A stretch of 64,000 bases of DNA from Flavisolibacter ginsenosidimutans (GTDB taxonomy: Bacteria > Bacteroidota > Bacteroidia > Chitinophagales > Chitinophagaceae). Under the pieces are notes generated by a model that was given only the letters and a program-made list of their open reading frames with translations, did no database searches and had not been told where the DNA came from. Below are positions 43,293 to 51,011 of this stretch, one piece after another. The stretch covers positions 3,720,001 through 3,784,000 of the forward strand of contig NZ_CP042433.1 of the NCBI RefSeq assembly GCF_007970805.1, given 5' to 3'. The first letter of the stretch is position 1. Every line of letters begins with the position of its first letter. Both the position numbers and the translations under genes were made by a program.

Positions 43293-44324
43293 ATGAATCA
43301 CCCACTTGTTTCTGTTTGCATTCCCACATACAATGCGGCCGAATTTTTCGAGCCTTGCCTGCAATCGGCCCTGGCGCAGACCTACGCTAACCTTGAAATT
43401 CTGATTTCAGACGATGGTTCTACCGACGACACGCTTGCTGTGGCAGAAAAATACCGGCAACGAGATGGCCGCATCCGGCTTGTAAAAAACAAGGCGAAGG
43501 GAATGGTGAACAATTGGAACAATTGCATTGAGCAGGCGCGGGGCGAGTGGGTGAAGCTGCTGTTTCAGGATGATCTTTTAAAACCCGCTTGTGTTGAGAA
43601 AATGGTGAACGGCTGCCTGCAGCATAAAGTGGACGTTGGCTTGTGCCGCCGCGATTTTATCATTCATCCCGACGTGCCCAAGATTACCCGCTTTAGTTTT
43701 CGGTACAAGATTGTAAGGCCCGAGCGCATCTTCGATGACCTTGCGTACATCTCTCCCGAGCGATTGGCCGCCGGTGCCGCCGAGCATCTCGGCCAGAATG
43801 TGTTGGGCGAACCCACCTGCTATCTTTTTCACAAGCGAATTTTTTCGCAAACCGGCTTGTTCAATCCTGAGTTCAGGCAAATTGTGGATTATGAATTTAT
43901 CCTTCGGCTGGGATTGAAAAACGGCCTTTCCTTTTCAACCAAAACCCTGGCCACGTTCCGGGTGCACAACGCATCGGAAAGCAGCGCCAACACCAAAGAA
44001 GGAAAAGCCTTGTGCATCCGGAACGTGGCCGCTGTTACCGGCGACATTATCCTGTTGTTTTACCATTTTTTACACGATCCCGAGTTTGCGCTCATGAAGA
44101 AGGCCGCCGGTGAAAAGTTGTTAGACCTTCACATCAAGCACCTTTACCACTCCGGCTGCAAGCACAAAGGCAAAACAGTTTTCAACAAAGCCCTGCAGCC
44201 CTTGCGAAAGAAATACAAAGAATTGGGCAGCCTGGAATACAGCTTCTTTAAATACGTTTATTACCGAAAGCTGTTTAAAAACTGGGAAAGACACGACCGG
44301 GTTTCCGATGAGAGATACGAATAA
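43293..44324 (+). CDS. GT2 family glycosyltransferase, divergent from the locus
   Basis: A 343-aa GT-A enzyme. VSVCIPTYNAAEFFEPCLQSAL, ISDDGSTDDTLAVAEKY and LFQDDLLKPACVEKM with the acidic pair give the family. YEFILRLGLKNGLSF and FRVHNASES follow in the second half. It is the only rightward gene at the wza end of the locus and could add a branch sugar or belong to LPS synthesis. The ATG at 43293 (MNHPLVS) is chosen because the fold begins there. Its stop lies 6 bp from the convergent meaB stop. Confidence 0.87.
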   Translation: MNHPLVSVCIPTYNAAEFFEPCLQSALAQTYANLEILISDDGSTDDTLAVAEKYRQRDGRIRLVKNKAKGMVNNWNNCIEQARGEWVKLLFQDDLLKPACVEKMVNGCLQHKVDVGLCRRDFIIHPDVPKITRFSFRYKIVRPERIFDDLAYISPERLAAGAAEHLGQNVLGEPTCYLFHKRIFSQTGLFNPEFRQIVDYEFILRLGLKNGLSFSTKTLATFRVHNASESSANTKEGKALCIRNVAAVTGDIILLFYHFLHDPEFALMKKAAGEKLLDLHIKHLYHSGCKHKGKTVFNKALQPLRKKYKELGSLEYSFFKYVYYRKLFKNWERHDRVSDERYE

Positions 44325-44330
44325 CGAAAC

Positions 44331-45242
44331 TTATACGGCTTCGTCAATACCGTAAACGAAGCGGTAAAGATTAAAACGGCCTGTTGGCATAATCCTTTCT
44401 ATTTGCTGCCGCAGATCGGACTTTTGGATGCCCTTCATTCGCTTTTGCTGCAAAAGATGGTAAGCACGTTCGGCCAGCAGCCAGGCTTTTCTTTCGTTGG
44501 TCCCGTTTTGTTGAAGATGCTTCTGAATTGCGCTGTACAAGTCAGCAATGCCTTGCTGTGTTGACGCTACCGTCTTAATGATTTCAACGTCATTCTTTTG
44601 CTGGTGAAAAGCCGGCGACAGCATCAGGCGCAAATTTTTCACAAAGGCATCGGCATCAGGCCGGTCGCTTTTGTTTACCACAAACACATCGGCAATTTCC
44701 ATCAGGCCTGCTTTCATCGTTTGCACTTCGTCGCCGGCTTCGGGCACAAGTACTACAACGGTCGTATCAGCAAGACCCGCGATTTCAATTTCACTTTGGC
44801 CCACGCCAACGGTTTCGACAATGATGTAATCGTAAGCCGCAGCTTTTATCACATCCGTTATCTCGATGATTTTTGGATGGAGACCACCCATCGAACCGCG
44901 TGTGGCCAGTGAGCGAATAAATACCTTCGGATGCGTGTACCAATTGCTCATGCGTATGCGGTCGCCAAGCACGGCGCCAAGGTTAAACGGCGATGAAGGA
45001 TCTACGCAAAGCACCGCAACTTTTTTGTTGTTGTTTACGGCTTCGCCAATCAAAGCGTCCACCAGCGTGCTTTTGCCCGCGCCGGGCGGGCCGGTGACGC
45101 CGATGATTTTTGCGTCGTCGTTCAACGAAAGACTTAGCAAGAACGCTTCGTAACCTTCGTGCTCGTTTTCAACGAGAGAAATAATGCGGGCCAAGGCTCT
45201 CGCGTCGCCGCTCTTTAAATCTTGAAGCAGTTGCTGCCACAT
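44331..45242 (-). CDS. meaB: Methylmalonyl-CoA mutase-associated GTPase MeaB
   Basis: A 303-aa G3E-type GTPase. GVTGPPGAGKSTLVDALI is the P-loop, VLCVDPSSPFNLGAVLGDRIRM the switch region, VETVGVGQSEIEIAGLADTTVVVL the Walker B segment, and VVNKSDRPDA the NKxD motif. It protects and reloads B12-dependent methylmalonyl-CoA mutase. The mutase subunits are not in the window. It is divergent from the O-antigen ligase gene, with 51 bp between starts. Confidence 0.95.
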   Translation of the reverse strand: MWQQLLQDLKSGDARALARIISLVENEHEGYEAFLLSLSLNDDAKIIGVTGPPGAGKSTLVDALIGEAVNNNKKVAVLCVDPSSPFNLGAVLGDRIRMSNWYTHPKVFIRSLATRGSMGGLHPKIIEITDVIKAAAYDYIIVETVGVGQSEIEIAGLADTTVVVLVPEAGDEVQTMKAGLMEIADVFVVNKSDRPDADAFVKNLRLMLSPAFHQQKNDVEIIKTVASTQQGIADLYSAIQKHLQQNGTNERKAWLLAERAYHLLQQKRMKGIQKSDLRQQIERIMPTGRFNLYRFVYGIDEAV

Positions 45243-45260
45243 GAATTAATATTGTTGTTT

Positions 45261-45286
45261 TGTCCGTAGCTTAAAACTACGGGACA
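45261..45286. repeat. Small inverted repeat between meaB and the ligase gene
   Basis: TGTCCGTAG (45261-45269) and CTACGGGACA (45277-45286) pair with one bulged G around a 7-nt loop, in the 51-bp gap between the divergent starts. It could be an operator or a hairpin in the ligase leader. Confidence 0.35.
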
Positions 45287-45293
45287 GCTTTAA

Positions 45294-46553
45294 ATGAGGG
45301 CACGCAAAAATAGAGGGATTCGGGATTGGCGTAACAACGCTGTCTTCGTTAGCGTGTTGCTCATGATGATGGCCGCTGCCGTTTCGCGTGGCGCTTTATC
45401 GGTTAGTCTTATTTTATTCGTTGGCCTTGCCTTGTTGCATAAAAATTTTTTTGTGCAAATCAAAAGCTTCGCGGCTACGCCTTTCCTGTGGAGTCTTTCG
45501 CTCTTGTTTTTTCTTCCTTTTGTTTCGGGTTTGTGGAGCGATGATTTGAGCAAATGGAGCGATGTTGTTCGCATCAAGTTGCCCCTGCTTTTTTTGCCGC
45601 TGGCCTTTGCCGGTAGTTGGAATTTTTCGAAGAAGCAATGGCTGTTTGCCGCACTGTTTTTTTTAGCACTCGTCTTCAGCGGTTGTGTTTGGGGCTTGAT
45701 TGATTATGCACAGAACGCCGCGCAAATTCACGAAGGTTATTTGCGGGCCAAAACGCTTCGCACGCCGCTGGAAGGCGATCACGTGCGGTTTAGCTGGCTG
45801 GTAAGCGTGGCCGTTATTCTTTGCCTTCTCTTGGCAGAAGCGACGCAGCAAAATGCGCAGAAGGTTTTGCTGTTAGTCTTGTGTTTGTTCTTTGTCATTT
45901 ACTTGCACGTTCTTTCGGCCCGAACGGGAATTTTCTCGCTCTATTTATTTCTGCTCGTTTACTTTTTGCACCTCCTTTTTAAAATGAAAAACCGCAAGCG
46001 GTCAGCGCTGCTTTTTTGTTTCCTGATAGCGCTGCCTTTTGTTGCGTACACGGTGTTGCCAACGTTTAAAGCAAGGCTGCGCTATAATCTTTACGATCTT
46101 TCGTTTGTGCAAAAAGCACAATACCTGCCGGGTTCGAGCGACGGCGCAAGAACGATGTCATTGAAAGCCGGGTGGCAGGTATTAAGAGACAATCCTTTTG
46201 GCGCCGGCGCAGGCGATGTGATGCACGAAGCGGATAAATGGTATGCGGCGGCTGTACCAAACGTATTGCCCCCGGATAAATTTTACCCGAGCAGCGAATG
46301 GTTAATGTACGGTGCATTTGCCGGCTGGCCCGGCGTATTGATTTTTACACTGGTTATGCTGGTTCCTTTTTTTGTGAAAGTTTTCGAGTACAAAATTTAT
46401 TGGATTGGCTTTCACGCAACGGCTGCTTTTAGCTTCCTGTTCGACATGGGACTTGAAGTGCAGTACGGTGGTTTTTTATACGCCTTTCTTGCGTGTGGCT
46501 TGTGGAAAGCGCTTTACGTGAGATGTGAAACGTTAGACGTGAGACAGGAGTGA
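45294..46553 (+). CDS. O-antigen ligase family protein
   Basis: A 419-aa membrane protein with about ten to twelve helices and a large periplasmic loop containing GAGAGDVMHEADKWY, the region that in WaaL-type ligases bears the catalytic His. HVLSARTGIFSLYLFLLVYF matches the Wzy_C/O-antigen ligase pattern. It probably joins a lipid-linked glycan to lipid A-core. The last ~12 codons are read from the left arm of the heptad-repeat element at 46518, so the C-terminal tail (VRCETLDVRQE) is repeat-derived. The downstream GT2 gene starts 59 bp later. Confidence 0.82.
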   Translation: MRARKNRGIRDWRNNAVFVSVLLMMMAAAVSRGALSVSLILFVGLALLHKNFFVQIKSFAATPFLWSLSLLFFLPFVSGLWSDDLSKWSDVVRIKLPLLFLPLAFAGSWNFSKKQWLFAALFFLALVFSGCVWGLIDYAQNAAQIHEGYLRAKTLRTPLEGDHVRFSWLVSVAVILCLLLAEATQQNAQKVLLLVLCLFFVIYLHVLSARTGIFSLYLFLLVYFLHLLFKMKNRKRSALLFCFLIALPFVAYTVLPTFKARLRYNLYDLSFVQKAQYLPGSSDGARTMSLKAGWQVLRDNPFGAGAGDVMHEADKWYAAAVPNVLPPDKFYPSSEWLMYGAFAGWPGVLIFTLVMLVPFFVKVFEYKIYWIGFHATAAFSFLFDMGLEVQYGGFLYAFLACGLWKALYVRCETLDVRQE

Positions 46554-46610
46554 GCTTTGATGCAAAAAGCCTTAGGTTTCACGTCTGTCGTCTCACGTCT
46601 CACGTCTCAC
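46518..46610. repeat. Inverted heptad-repeat element overlapping the ligase gene end
   Basis: Left arm of four 7-nt units (GTGAGAT, GTGAAAC, GTTAGAC, GTGAGAC; 46518-46545). Right arm of five (GTTTCAC, GTCTGTC and three GTCTCAC; 46576-46610). The left arm codes for the end of the ligase, and the right arm stops just before the next gene. Nearly the same units occur at 50342. Confidence 0.75.
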
Positions 46611-46612
46611 AA

Positions 46613-47383
46613 ATGTTTTTAACTATGAGTCATCAATTCTCCATCGTTATTGTTTGCAAAAACGAAGAACGTAATATTGGAAGAGTGCTGCAAAGCCTTG
46701 CGGGTTTAACCGACGACGTGCTGGTGTACGACAACGGCAGTACCGACGGCACATTAACCGTTTTGCGGCAATACGGTGTGCGCATTCACGAAGGCGCCTG
46801 GATGGGCTACGGCAAAACAAAACGCGAAGCGGTGCGCCTTGCCAAATACGACTGGGTGTTGAGCATCGATGCCGACGAAGCGCTGGACGAAGAATTGCAA
46901 CAAGCTTTGCAAACCATAAGCCTGACGGACGCAACTACGGTTTATCAGATAGCGTTTAAAAATCTTTTGGGCGAAAAAGTTTTGCGCTGGGGCGAATGGG
47001 GCGGCGACAAACACATTCGCCTGTTTAACCGGACAAACGTGAACTGGGACGAAGCTCCCGTGCACGAATCGCTGACAATACCGCCTTCTGCTGTCGTAAA
47101 AAAATTGCCGGGCTTCATTTTGCACCGCACGGTGAAAGACACGGTTGAGTACAGCAATAAGATGGTGAAGTATGCTTTGCTGAACGCCCAAAAATATTAT
47201 GCGCAGGGAAAAAAGTCCTCCTGGTTAAAACGTTACGTAAGCCCCCGCTTCACCTTTGTGAAGCATTATATTTTTGGACTGGGTTTTTTAGACGGCTGGG
47301 AAGGTCTGCTCTCCGCCCGCATGACGGCATTTTATACCTTTTTAAAATACGCAAGGCTGTACGAGTTGTGGAGAAAAAGTTGA
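46613..47383 (+). CDS. GT2 glycosyltransferase, LPS-core type (WaaE/KdtX-like)
   Basis: A 252-256 aa GT-A enzyme; the start is the ATG at 46613 or, more likely by fold, at 46625 (MSHQFSIVIV). Visible motifs are CKNEERNIGRVLQSLAG, YDNGSTDGT, the DxD in LSIDADEALDEEL, RWGEWGGDKHIRLFNR and VHESL. This pattern is that of beta-1,4-glucosyltransferases of LPS core synthesis. It follows the ligase gene and is probably co-transcribed. The stop codon lies inside the first unit of the octad repeat at 47379. Confidence 0.87.
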   Translation: MFLTMSHQFSIVIVCKNEERNIGRVLQSLAGLTDDVLVYDNGSTDGTLTVLRQYGVRIHEGAWMGYGKTKREAVRLAKYDWVLSIDADEALDEELQQALQTISLTDATTVYQIAFKNLLGEKVLRWGEWGGDKHIRLFNRTNVNWDEAPVHESLTIPPSAVVKKLPGFILHRTVKDTVEYSNKMVKYALLNAQKYYAQGKKSSWLKRYVSPRFTFVKHYIFGLGFLDGWEGLLSARMTAFYTFLKYARLYELWRKS

Positions 47384-47454
47384 ATAGTTGATTCGTTGAG
47401 TGGTTGACTGGTTTATTTGAACCAATTAACTTCTCAACCGATCAACTTTTCAAC
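47379..47454. repeat. Inverted octad-repeat element
   Basis: Left arm of five 8-nt units of the GTTGAnnn type (47379-47418). Right arm of four units ending in CAAC, or AAC in the first (47423-47454). The GT2 stop codon falls in the first unit. Confidence 0.7.
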
Positions 47455-47485
47455 CGCCTTGCACCAAATTTGCAGCACCAAACGC

Positions 47486-48127
47486 ATGACGAACTTCATT
47501 CCGATATTTCCTTTGGGCATTGTGGTTTATCCCGGCGAAAGCCTGAACCTGCACATCTTTGAGCCGCGGTACAAGCAATTGATTAAAGAGTGCAACGAGA
47601 ACAACAAGCCCTTCGGCATTCCGGCCGTGATTGAAGACCGCCTGCAGGATTACGGCACGGTAGTGCGCATCAAAGAAATAACAACAGCGTACGAGAACGG
47701 CGAGATGGACATTAAAACCGAAGGTGAAAAAGTCTTTCGCATTTTAGAGGTCATCAAAGAAATTCCCGACAAACTTTACAGCGGCGCTATTGTAAACTAC
47801 CCGGCCAACCACGAGCAAGGCAGTGCCGAAGTGATGCGCCGCGTGGTGAACAGCATCAAGGAATTGTACAAGCTGCTGAAGGTGCAAAAGGATTTTAAAA
47901 AAGAAGACGCCCAACTCAACACCTATGATATTGCGCACCACGTGGGCTTTTCACTGCAGGAAGAATACGAGTTTTTAAACCTTCTGCACGAACGCCAGCG
48001 GCAGGAATATTTAAAACGCCACCTGGCCAAAATCATTCCCACCGTGGCGCAGATGGAAAGCCTGAAAGAAAAAGTAAAACTCAACGGGCATTTTAAAAAT
48101 TTAGAGGGATTTAAGTTTGAGGAATAG
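47486..48127 (+). CDS. LON peptidase substrate-binding domain protein
   Basis: A 213-aa protein starting at MTNFIPIFPLGIVVYPGESL. The first ~190 residues match the N-terminal domain of Lon proteases (FPLGIVVYPGE, HIFEPRYKQLIKEC, GFSLQEEYEFLNLL), with no ATPase or protease domain. Stand-alone forms are common in bacteria and their role is unsettled. The ATG at 47486 is chosen because the domain starts there. CAAATTTGCAGC, close to the nfu and lysS promoter boxes, lies 15 bp upstream. It ends 3 bp before an octad-repeat element. Confidence 0.85.
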   Translation: MTNFIPIFPLGIVVYPGESLNLHIFEPRYKQLIKECNENNKPFGIPAVIEDRLQDYGTVVRIKEITTAYENGEMDIKTEGEKVFRILEVIKEIPDKLYSGAIVNYPANHEQGSAEVMRRVVNSIKELYKLLKVQKDFKKEDAQLNTYDIAHHVGFSLQEEYEFLNLLHERQRQEYLKRHLAKIIPTVAQMESLKEKVKLNGHFKNLEGFKFEE

Positions 48128-48129
48128 TT

Positions 48130-48239
48130 GTTCACGTGTTTACTTGTTCACGTGTTCACTCGTTTGTTGCACAACAAAAAGATTCCGCAACCTGCTACGC
48201 TCAACATGTGAACAAGTAAACACGTGAACATGTGAACTT
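48130..48239. repeat. Inverted octad-repeat element between LON-domain gene and coaX
   Basis: Left arm of four 8-nt units (GTTCACGT, GTTTACTT, GTTCACGT, GTTCACTC; 48130-48161). Right arm of four (GTGAACAA, GTAAACAC, GTGAACAT, GTGAACTT; 48208-48239). 48130-48151 and 48208-48229 are perfect 22-nt inverted copies. Confidence 0.85.
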
Positions 48240-48267
48240 CCCTTGCAAACAATTGAACTTTGTTTCC

Positions 48268-49002
48268 ATGACCCAAACCCTCTGCCTTGATTTTGGCAAC
48301 ACACGGCTAAAACTTGCATTGTTTGAAGAAGACAATTTAAAAGAAGTGATTGTGCTTCGCGAAGACGCCGTGGCGCATTTGAACGAGATCATTCAACAAC
48401 ACAAGCCGCAGCGTTCCATCCTCTCTTCGGTTGTTCATCATGATGAAGCCATCGAAAGGCTTTTGAAAGAAGAAACAAGTTTTCACAAGCTCTCGCATCT
48501 TTCAAAACTTCCGTTCAGTATTCCTGTGGGCAAGCCCGAAACCATGGGCGCCGACCGGATGGCGATAGCCGCCGCTTCGGTTTTTTTGTTTCCGGGGCAG
48601 AACAACCTGGCCATTGGTTTGGGCACCTGCGTAACGTTCAATTTCATTAACCAGCAACACGAATTTATGGGCGGCTCCATTTCGCCCGGAATGGAGATGC
48701 GCTTTCGCAGCATGAACGAGTACACGGCCAAACTTCCACTTGTGCAAGCCCATTGGAACGTGCCGTTGATTGGCTATGACACCGCCACCAATTTGCAAAG
48801 CGGCGTGGTGCTGGGCATGGCCAAAGAGATGGACGGCATCATTGATTTATACAAAGAAAAGTTCGGGAACTTTAACGCCCTTTTAACCGGGGGTGATACG
48901 GCTTTATTCGAGCCCTGTTTGAAAAACGGGATATTTGCAGACCCTCATTTAATCTTTAAAGGTCTGTATGCAATTAGCCAATACAACGCTTCATCAACAT
49001 AA
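48268..49002 (+). CDS. coaX: Type III pantothenate kinase
   Basis: A 244-aa CoaX, which phosphorylates pantothenate in the first step of coenzyme A synthesis. LDFGNTRLKLALFE is the phosphate-binding start, ETMGADRMAIAAAS the GADR motif with the catalytic Asp, and GTCVTFNFI and GGSISPGMEMR the conserved later motifs. Start is ATG 48268 (MTQTLC). The last 35 bp overlap the start of the next gene, so the two are probably translated together. Confidence 0.93.
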   Translation: MTQTLCLDFGNTRLKLALFEEDNLKEVIVLREDAVAHLNEIIQQHKPQRSILSSVVHHDEAIERLLKEETSFHKLSHLSKLPFSIPVGKPETMGADRMAIAAASVFLFPGQNNLAIGLGTCVTFNFINQQHEFMGGSISPGMEMRFRSMNEYTAKLPLVQAHWNVPLIGYDTATNLQSGVVLGMAKEMDGIIDLYKEKFGNFNALLTGGDTALFEPCLKNGIFADPHLIFKGLYAISQYNASST

Positions 49003-50341
49003 ATTTTTTTACCTCTCTGCACTGCTTTTTTCGTTCACGGTTTCATCGGTGCGGGCACAGGATAATTCTCCCTATTCACGCTACGGACTGGGCAATCTTT
49101 ACCCGCAAACAAACGTCATCAACCGCGGCATGGGCGGTGTGGCGGCAGCTTATTCCGACGTGACGTCGGTTAATTATACCAACCCTGCCTCCTATGCGGC
49201 CTTCCAGGTTTTCACCGAGCAGCATTCGGGCAAAGTGGCACAAGGCCGTGTAATATTGGATGCCGGTGTGAACATCAACAGCCGCTCGTTAACGGAGCCT
49301 AACACCACGCAAGGCTTTACCTCCAGCGAGATTCTTTTTTCGCACGTTTACGTCGGCATTCCCATTCGCAAAAACTGGGGCCTGGCTTTTGGCATCCGGC
49401 CCATTACCCGCATTGCTTACGACATTTCGCAAAATGGGCGTCTGTACAATTCTACCGGCGGAAACATTGACAGCGTAAACACGCAATACACCGGCACGGG
49501 CGGTTCGTTTCTGCCCACTATCGGTACGGGCTTTGGAAGCGACCATTTCAGAGTGGGCGTGAACGTAGGCTATCTCTTTGGCAGAAAAGAAATTTCTACG
49601 CACCGCGTTTTTATGAATGATTCCATTCAGTACGCCGCTTCCGATCACACAACCAATACCAGCTTCGGCAATTTGTTTTTCAACGCAGGCCTGCAATACC
49701 AGGCTGACCTGAGCAAGACATCCATCCTGCGTGTTGGCGCATCGGGAAACTGGAAGCAAACGCTGAAAGGCTCTCAGGATGTTTTGCGTCAGACCTATAC
49801 ACGCAATTCGGTCGGCGAAGAACTGCGTATTGACAGCGTATTTCAACAAAGCGACATAACCGGCGACATTATTTTCCCGGCCTCTTACACTGCGGGCTTT
49901 ATGCTGGACAACGCACCGGGTGAAAAAACACGCGGCTGGAGCGTTGGGCTGGATTACAACACAACGCAATGGAATGACTACCGCTTTTTTGGTGCGAAGG
50001 ATTTGGTGCAAAACAGTTGGGAACTAAGAGCCGGTGCGCAACTAACACCGTCGAGAAGCGCCAGCCGTTACGGCCAATTTATCAATTACCGCTTCGGTGT
50101 TTTTAGCGGCCAGGATTACATCAACGCAGATAAAAAACTGCCCGTGCTTGGCTTTTCGTTCGGTATGGGTTTGCCGCTGCCCAACTACAGCCGCTTGAGC
50201 GGCCAGGTGAGTATGATAAACCTTGGCCTGGAGTACGTTCGCCGTGGCAACAACGACAACAAAATAAAAGAGAACCTCTTCCGTCTTTCCATAGGCCTCA
50301 ACTTTACCGATATGTGGTTTGGCAAGCGCAGGTACGATTAA
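48968..50341 (+). CDS. Outer-membrane beta-barrel protein of unknown function
   Basis: A 457-aa exported protein. The signal region is LSALLFSFTVSSVRA, with cleavage before QDNSPYSRYGLG. Conserved-looking elements are the NSPYSRYGLGNLYP opening, RGMGGVAAAYSDVTSVNYTNPASYA (a FadL-like motif at the barrel entrance) and many alternating strands. The predicted barrel ends at ...LNFTDMWFGKRRYD, without a final Phe. It is located between coaX and the LptC-like gene with no gap. The transported substrate is unknown. Confidence 0.72.
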   Translation: MQLANTTLHQHKFFYLSALLFSFTVSSVRAQDNSPYSRYGLGNLYPQTNVINRGMGGVAAAYSDVTSVNYTNPASYAAFQVFTEQHSGKVAQGRVILDAGVNINSRSLTEPNTTQGFTSSEILFSHVYVGIPIRKNWGLAFGIRPITRIAYDISQNGRLYNSTGGNIDSVNTQYTGTGGSFLPTIGTGFGSDHFRVGVNVGYLFGRKEISTHRVFMNDSIQYAASDHTTNTSFGNLFFNAGLQYQADLSKTSILRVGASGNWKQTLKGSQDVLRQTYTRNSVGEELRIDSVFQQSDITGDIIFPASYTAGFMLDNAPGEKTRGWSVGLDYNTTQWNDYRFFGAKDLVQNSWELRAGAQLTPSRSASRYGQFINYRFGVFSGQDYINADKKLPVLGFSFGMGLPLPNYSRLSGQVSMINLGLEYVRRGNNDNKIKENLFRLSIGLNFTDMWFGKRRYD

Positions 50342-50428
50342 GTGAAACGTCAAACGGCAAACGTGAAACCGAAGAAACTCTCAAACCGTAACGAACGCTT
50401 GTCTCACGTCTCACGTCTCACGTTTCTC
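50342..50428. repeat. Heptad-repeat element within the 5' end of the LptC-like gene
   Basis: Left arm of four units (GTGAAAC, GTCAAAC, GGCAAAC, GTGAAAC; 50342-50369). Right arm of three GTCTCAC plus GTTTCTC (50401-50428). The units match those at 46518-46610. Here the element is read as codons 1-29 of the downstream gene. Confidence 0.75.
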
Positions 50429-50953
50429 ATCTTTTGTTTGTGCCTGCTTGGTTGCGAAAACGATCCCGACATCGTGAATCAAAAGAACGACCGCAAGCCC
50501 AATCTTGAAGAAGCCTACAACATTCAAAGTTTTTTAAGCCAGAACGGAAACCTTCGCGCAAAGCTTACGTCGCCTTTCATGCTTCGCTACGCGATGGATA
50601 CCTCTTACCTTGAATTTCCGAAAACGCTTCACGTTAATTTCTTCGACAGCACGGGCAAAGTTGAAAGCCAGGTAGATGCTTTGTACGGAAAGTATTTTGA
50701 AACCCGCAACAAAGTCTATCTGCGCGACAGCGTGGTTGTGTTTAACGTTAAAGGCGATACGCTTCGTTCGCCGGATTTGTGGTGGGACCAGAACACAAAA
50801 AAATTTTACACCGATAACTTCATTCGCCTGCGCACAAAAGACAAGCGGCTTTACGGCGGCAAAGGCTTTGAAGCCGACCAGGACCTAAACCGCTGGACCA
50901 TCTTTCAACCCACCGGTATTATTTACGTACCCGATAGCATGAAAGTGCAGTAG
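50342..50953 (+). CDS. LPS export LptC-like lipoprotein
   Basis: A 203-aa protein; after a short N-terminal stretch, the segment LTFLIFCLCLLGC is a lipoprotein signal. The body resembles the LptC fold, the periplasmic bridge of the Lpt machine: DIVNQKNDRKPNLEEAYNI, an extended beta-jelly-roll with LRSPDLWWDQNTKKFYTDNFIRLRTKD. The start could be the GTG at 50342 or the TTG at 50399 (MSHVSRLT...), which gives a more typical lipoprotein signal. The N-terminal codons lie in the heptad-repeat element. It directly follows the outer-membrane gene. Confidence 0.75.
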   Translation: MKRQTANVKPKKLSNRNERLSHVSRLTFLIFCLCLLGCENDPDIVNQKNDRKPNLEEAYNIQSFLSQNGNLRAKLTSPFMLRYAMDTSYLEFPKTLHVNFFDSTGKVESQVDALYGKYFETRNKVYLRDSVVVFNVKGDTLRSPDLWWDQNTKKFYTDNFIRLRTKDKRLYGGKGFEADQDLNRWTIFQPTGIIYVPDSMKVQ

Positions 50954-50964
50954 CTGCCCGGTGC

Positions 50965-50972
50965 TATTTTTG
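50965..50972 (+). promoter_or_regulatory. Candidate -7 box (TATTTTTG) for the aldo/keto reductase
   Basis: TAnnTTTG match followed by CACC, 39 nt before the ATG. The box lies in the loop of a small hairpin (GGTGC / GCACC). No -33 TTG was seen. Confidence 0.4.
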
Positions 50973-51011
50973 CACCTTCTTTTCTTCTCTTAACCAGAAA
51001 ATTTTTACAGC

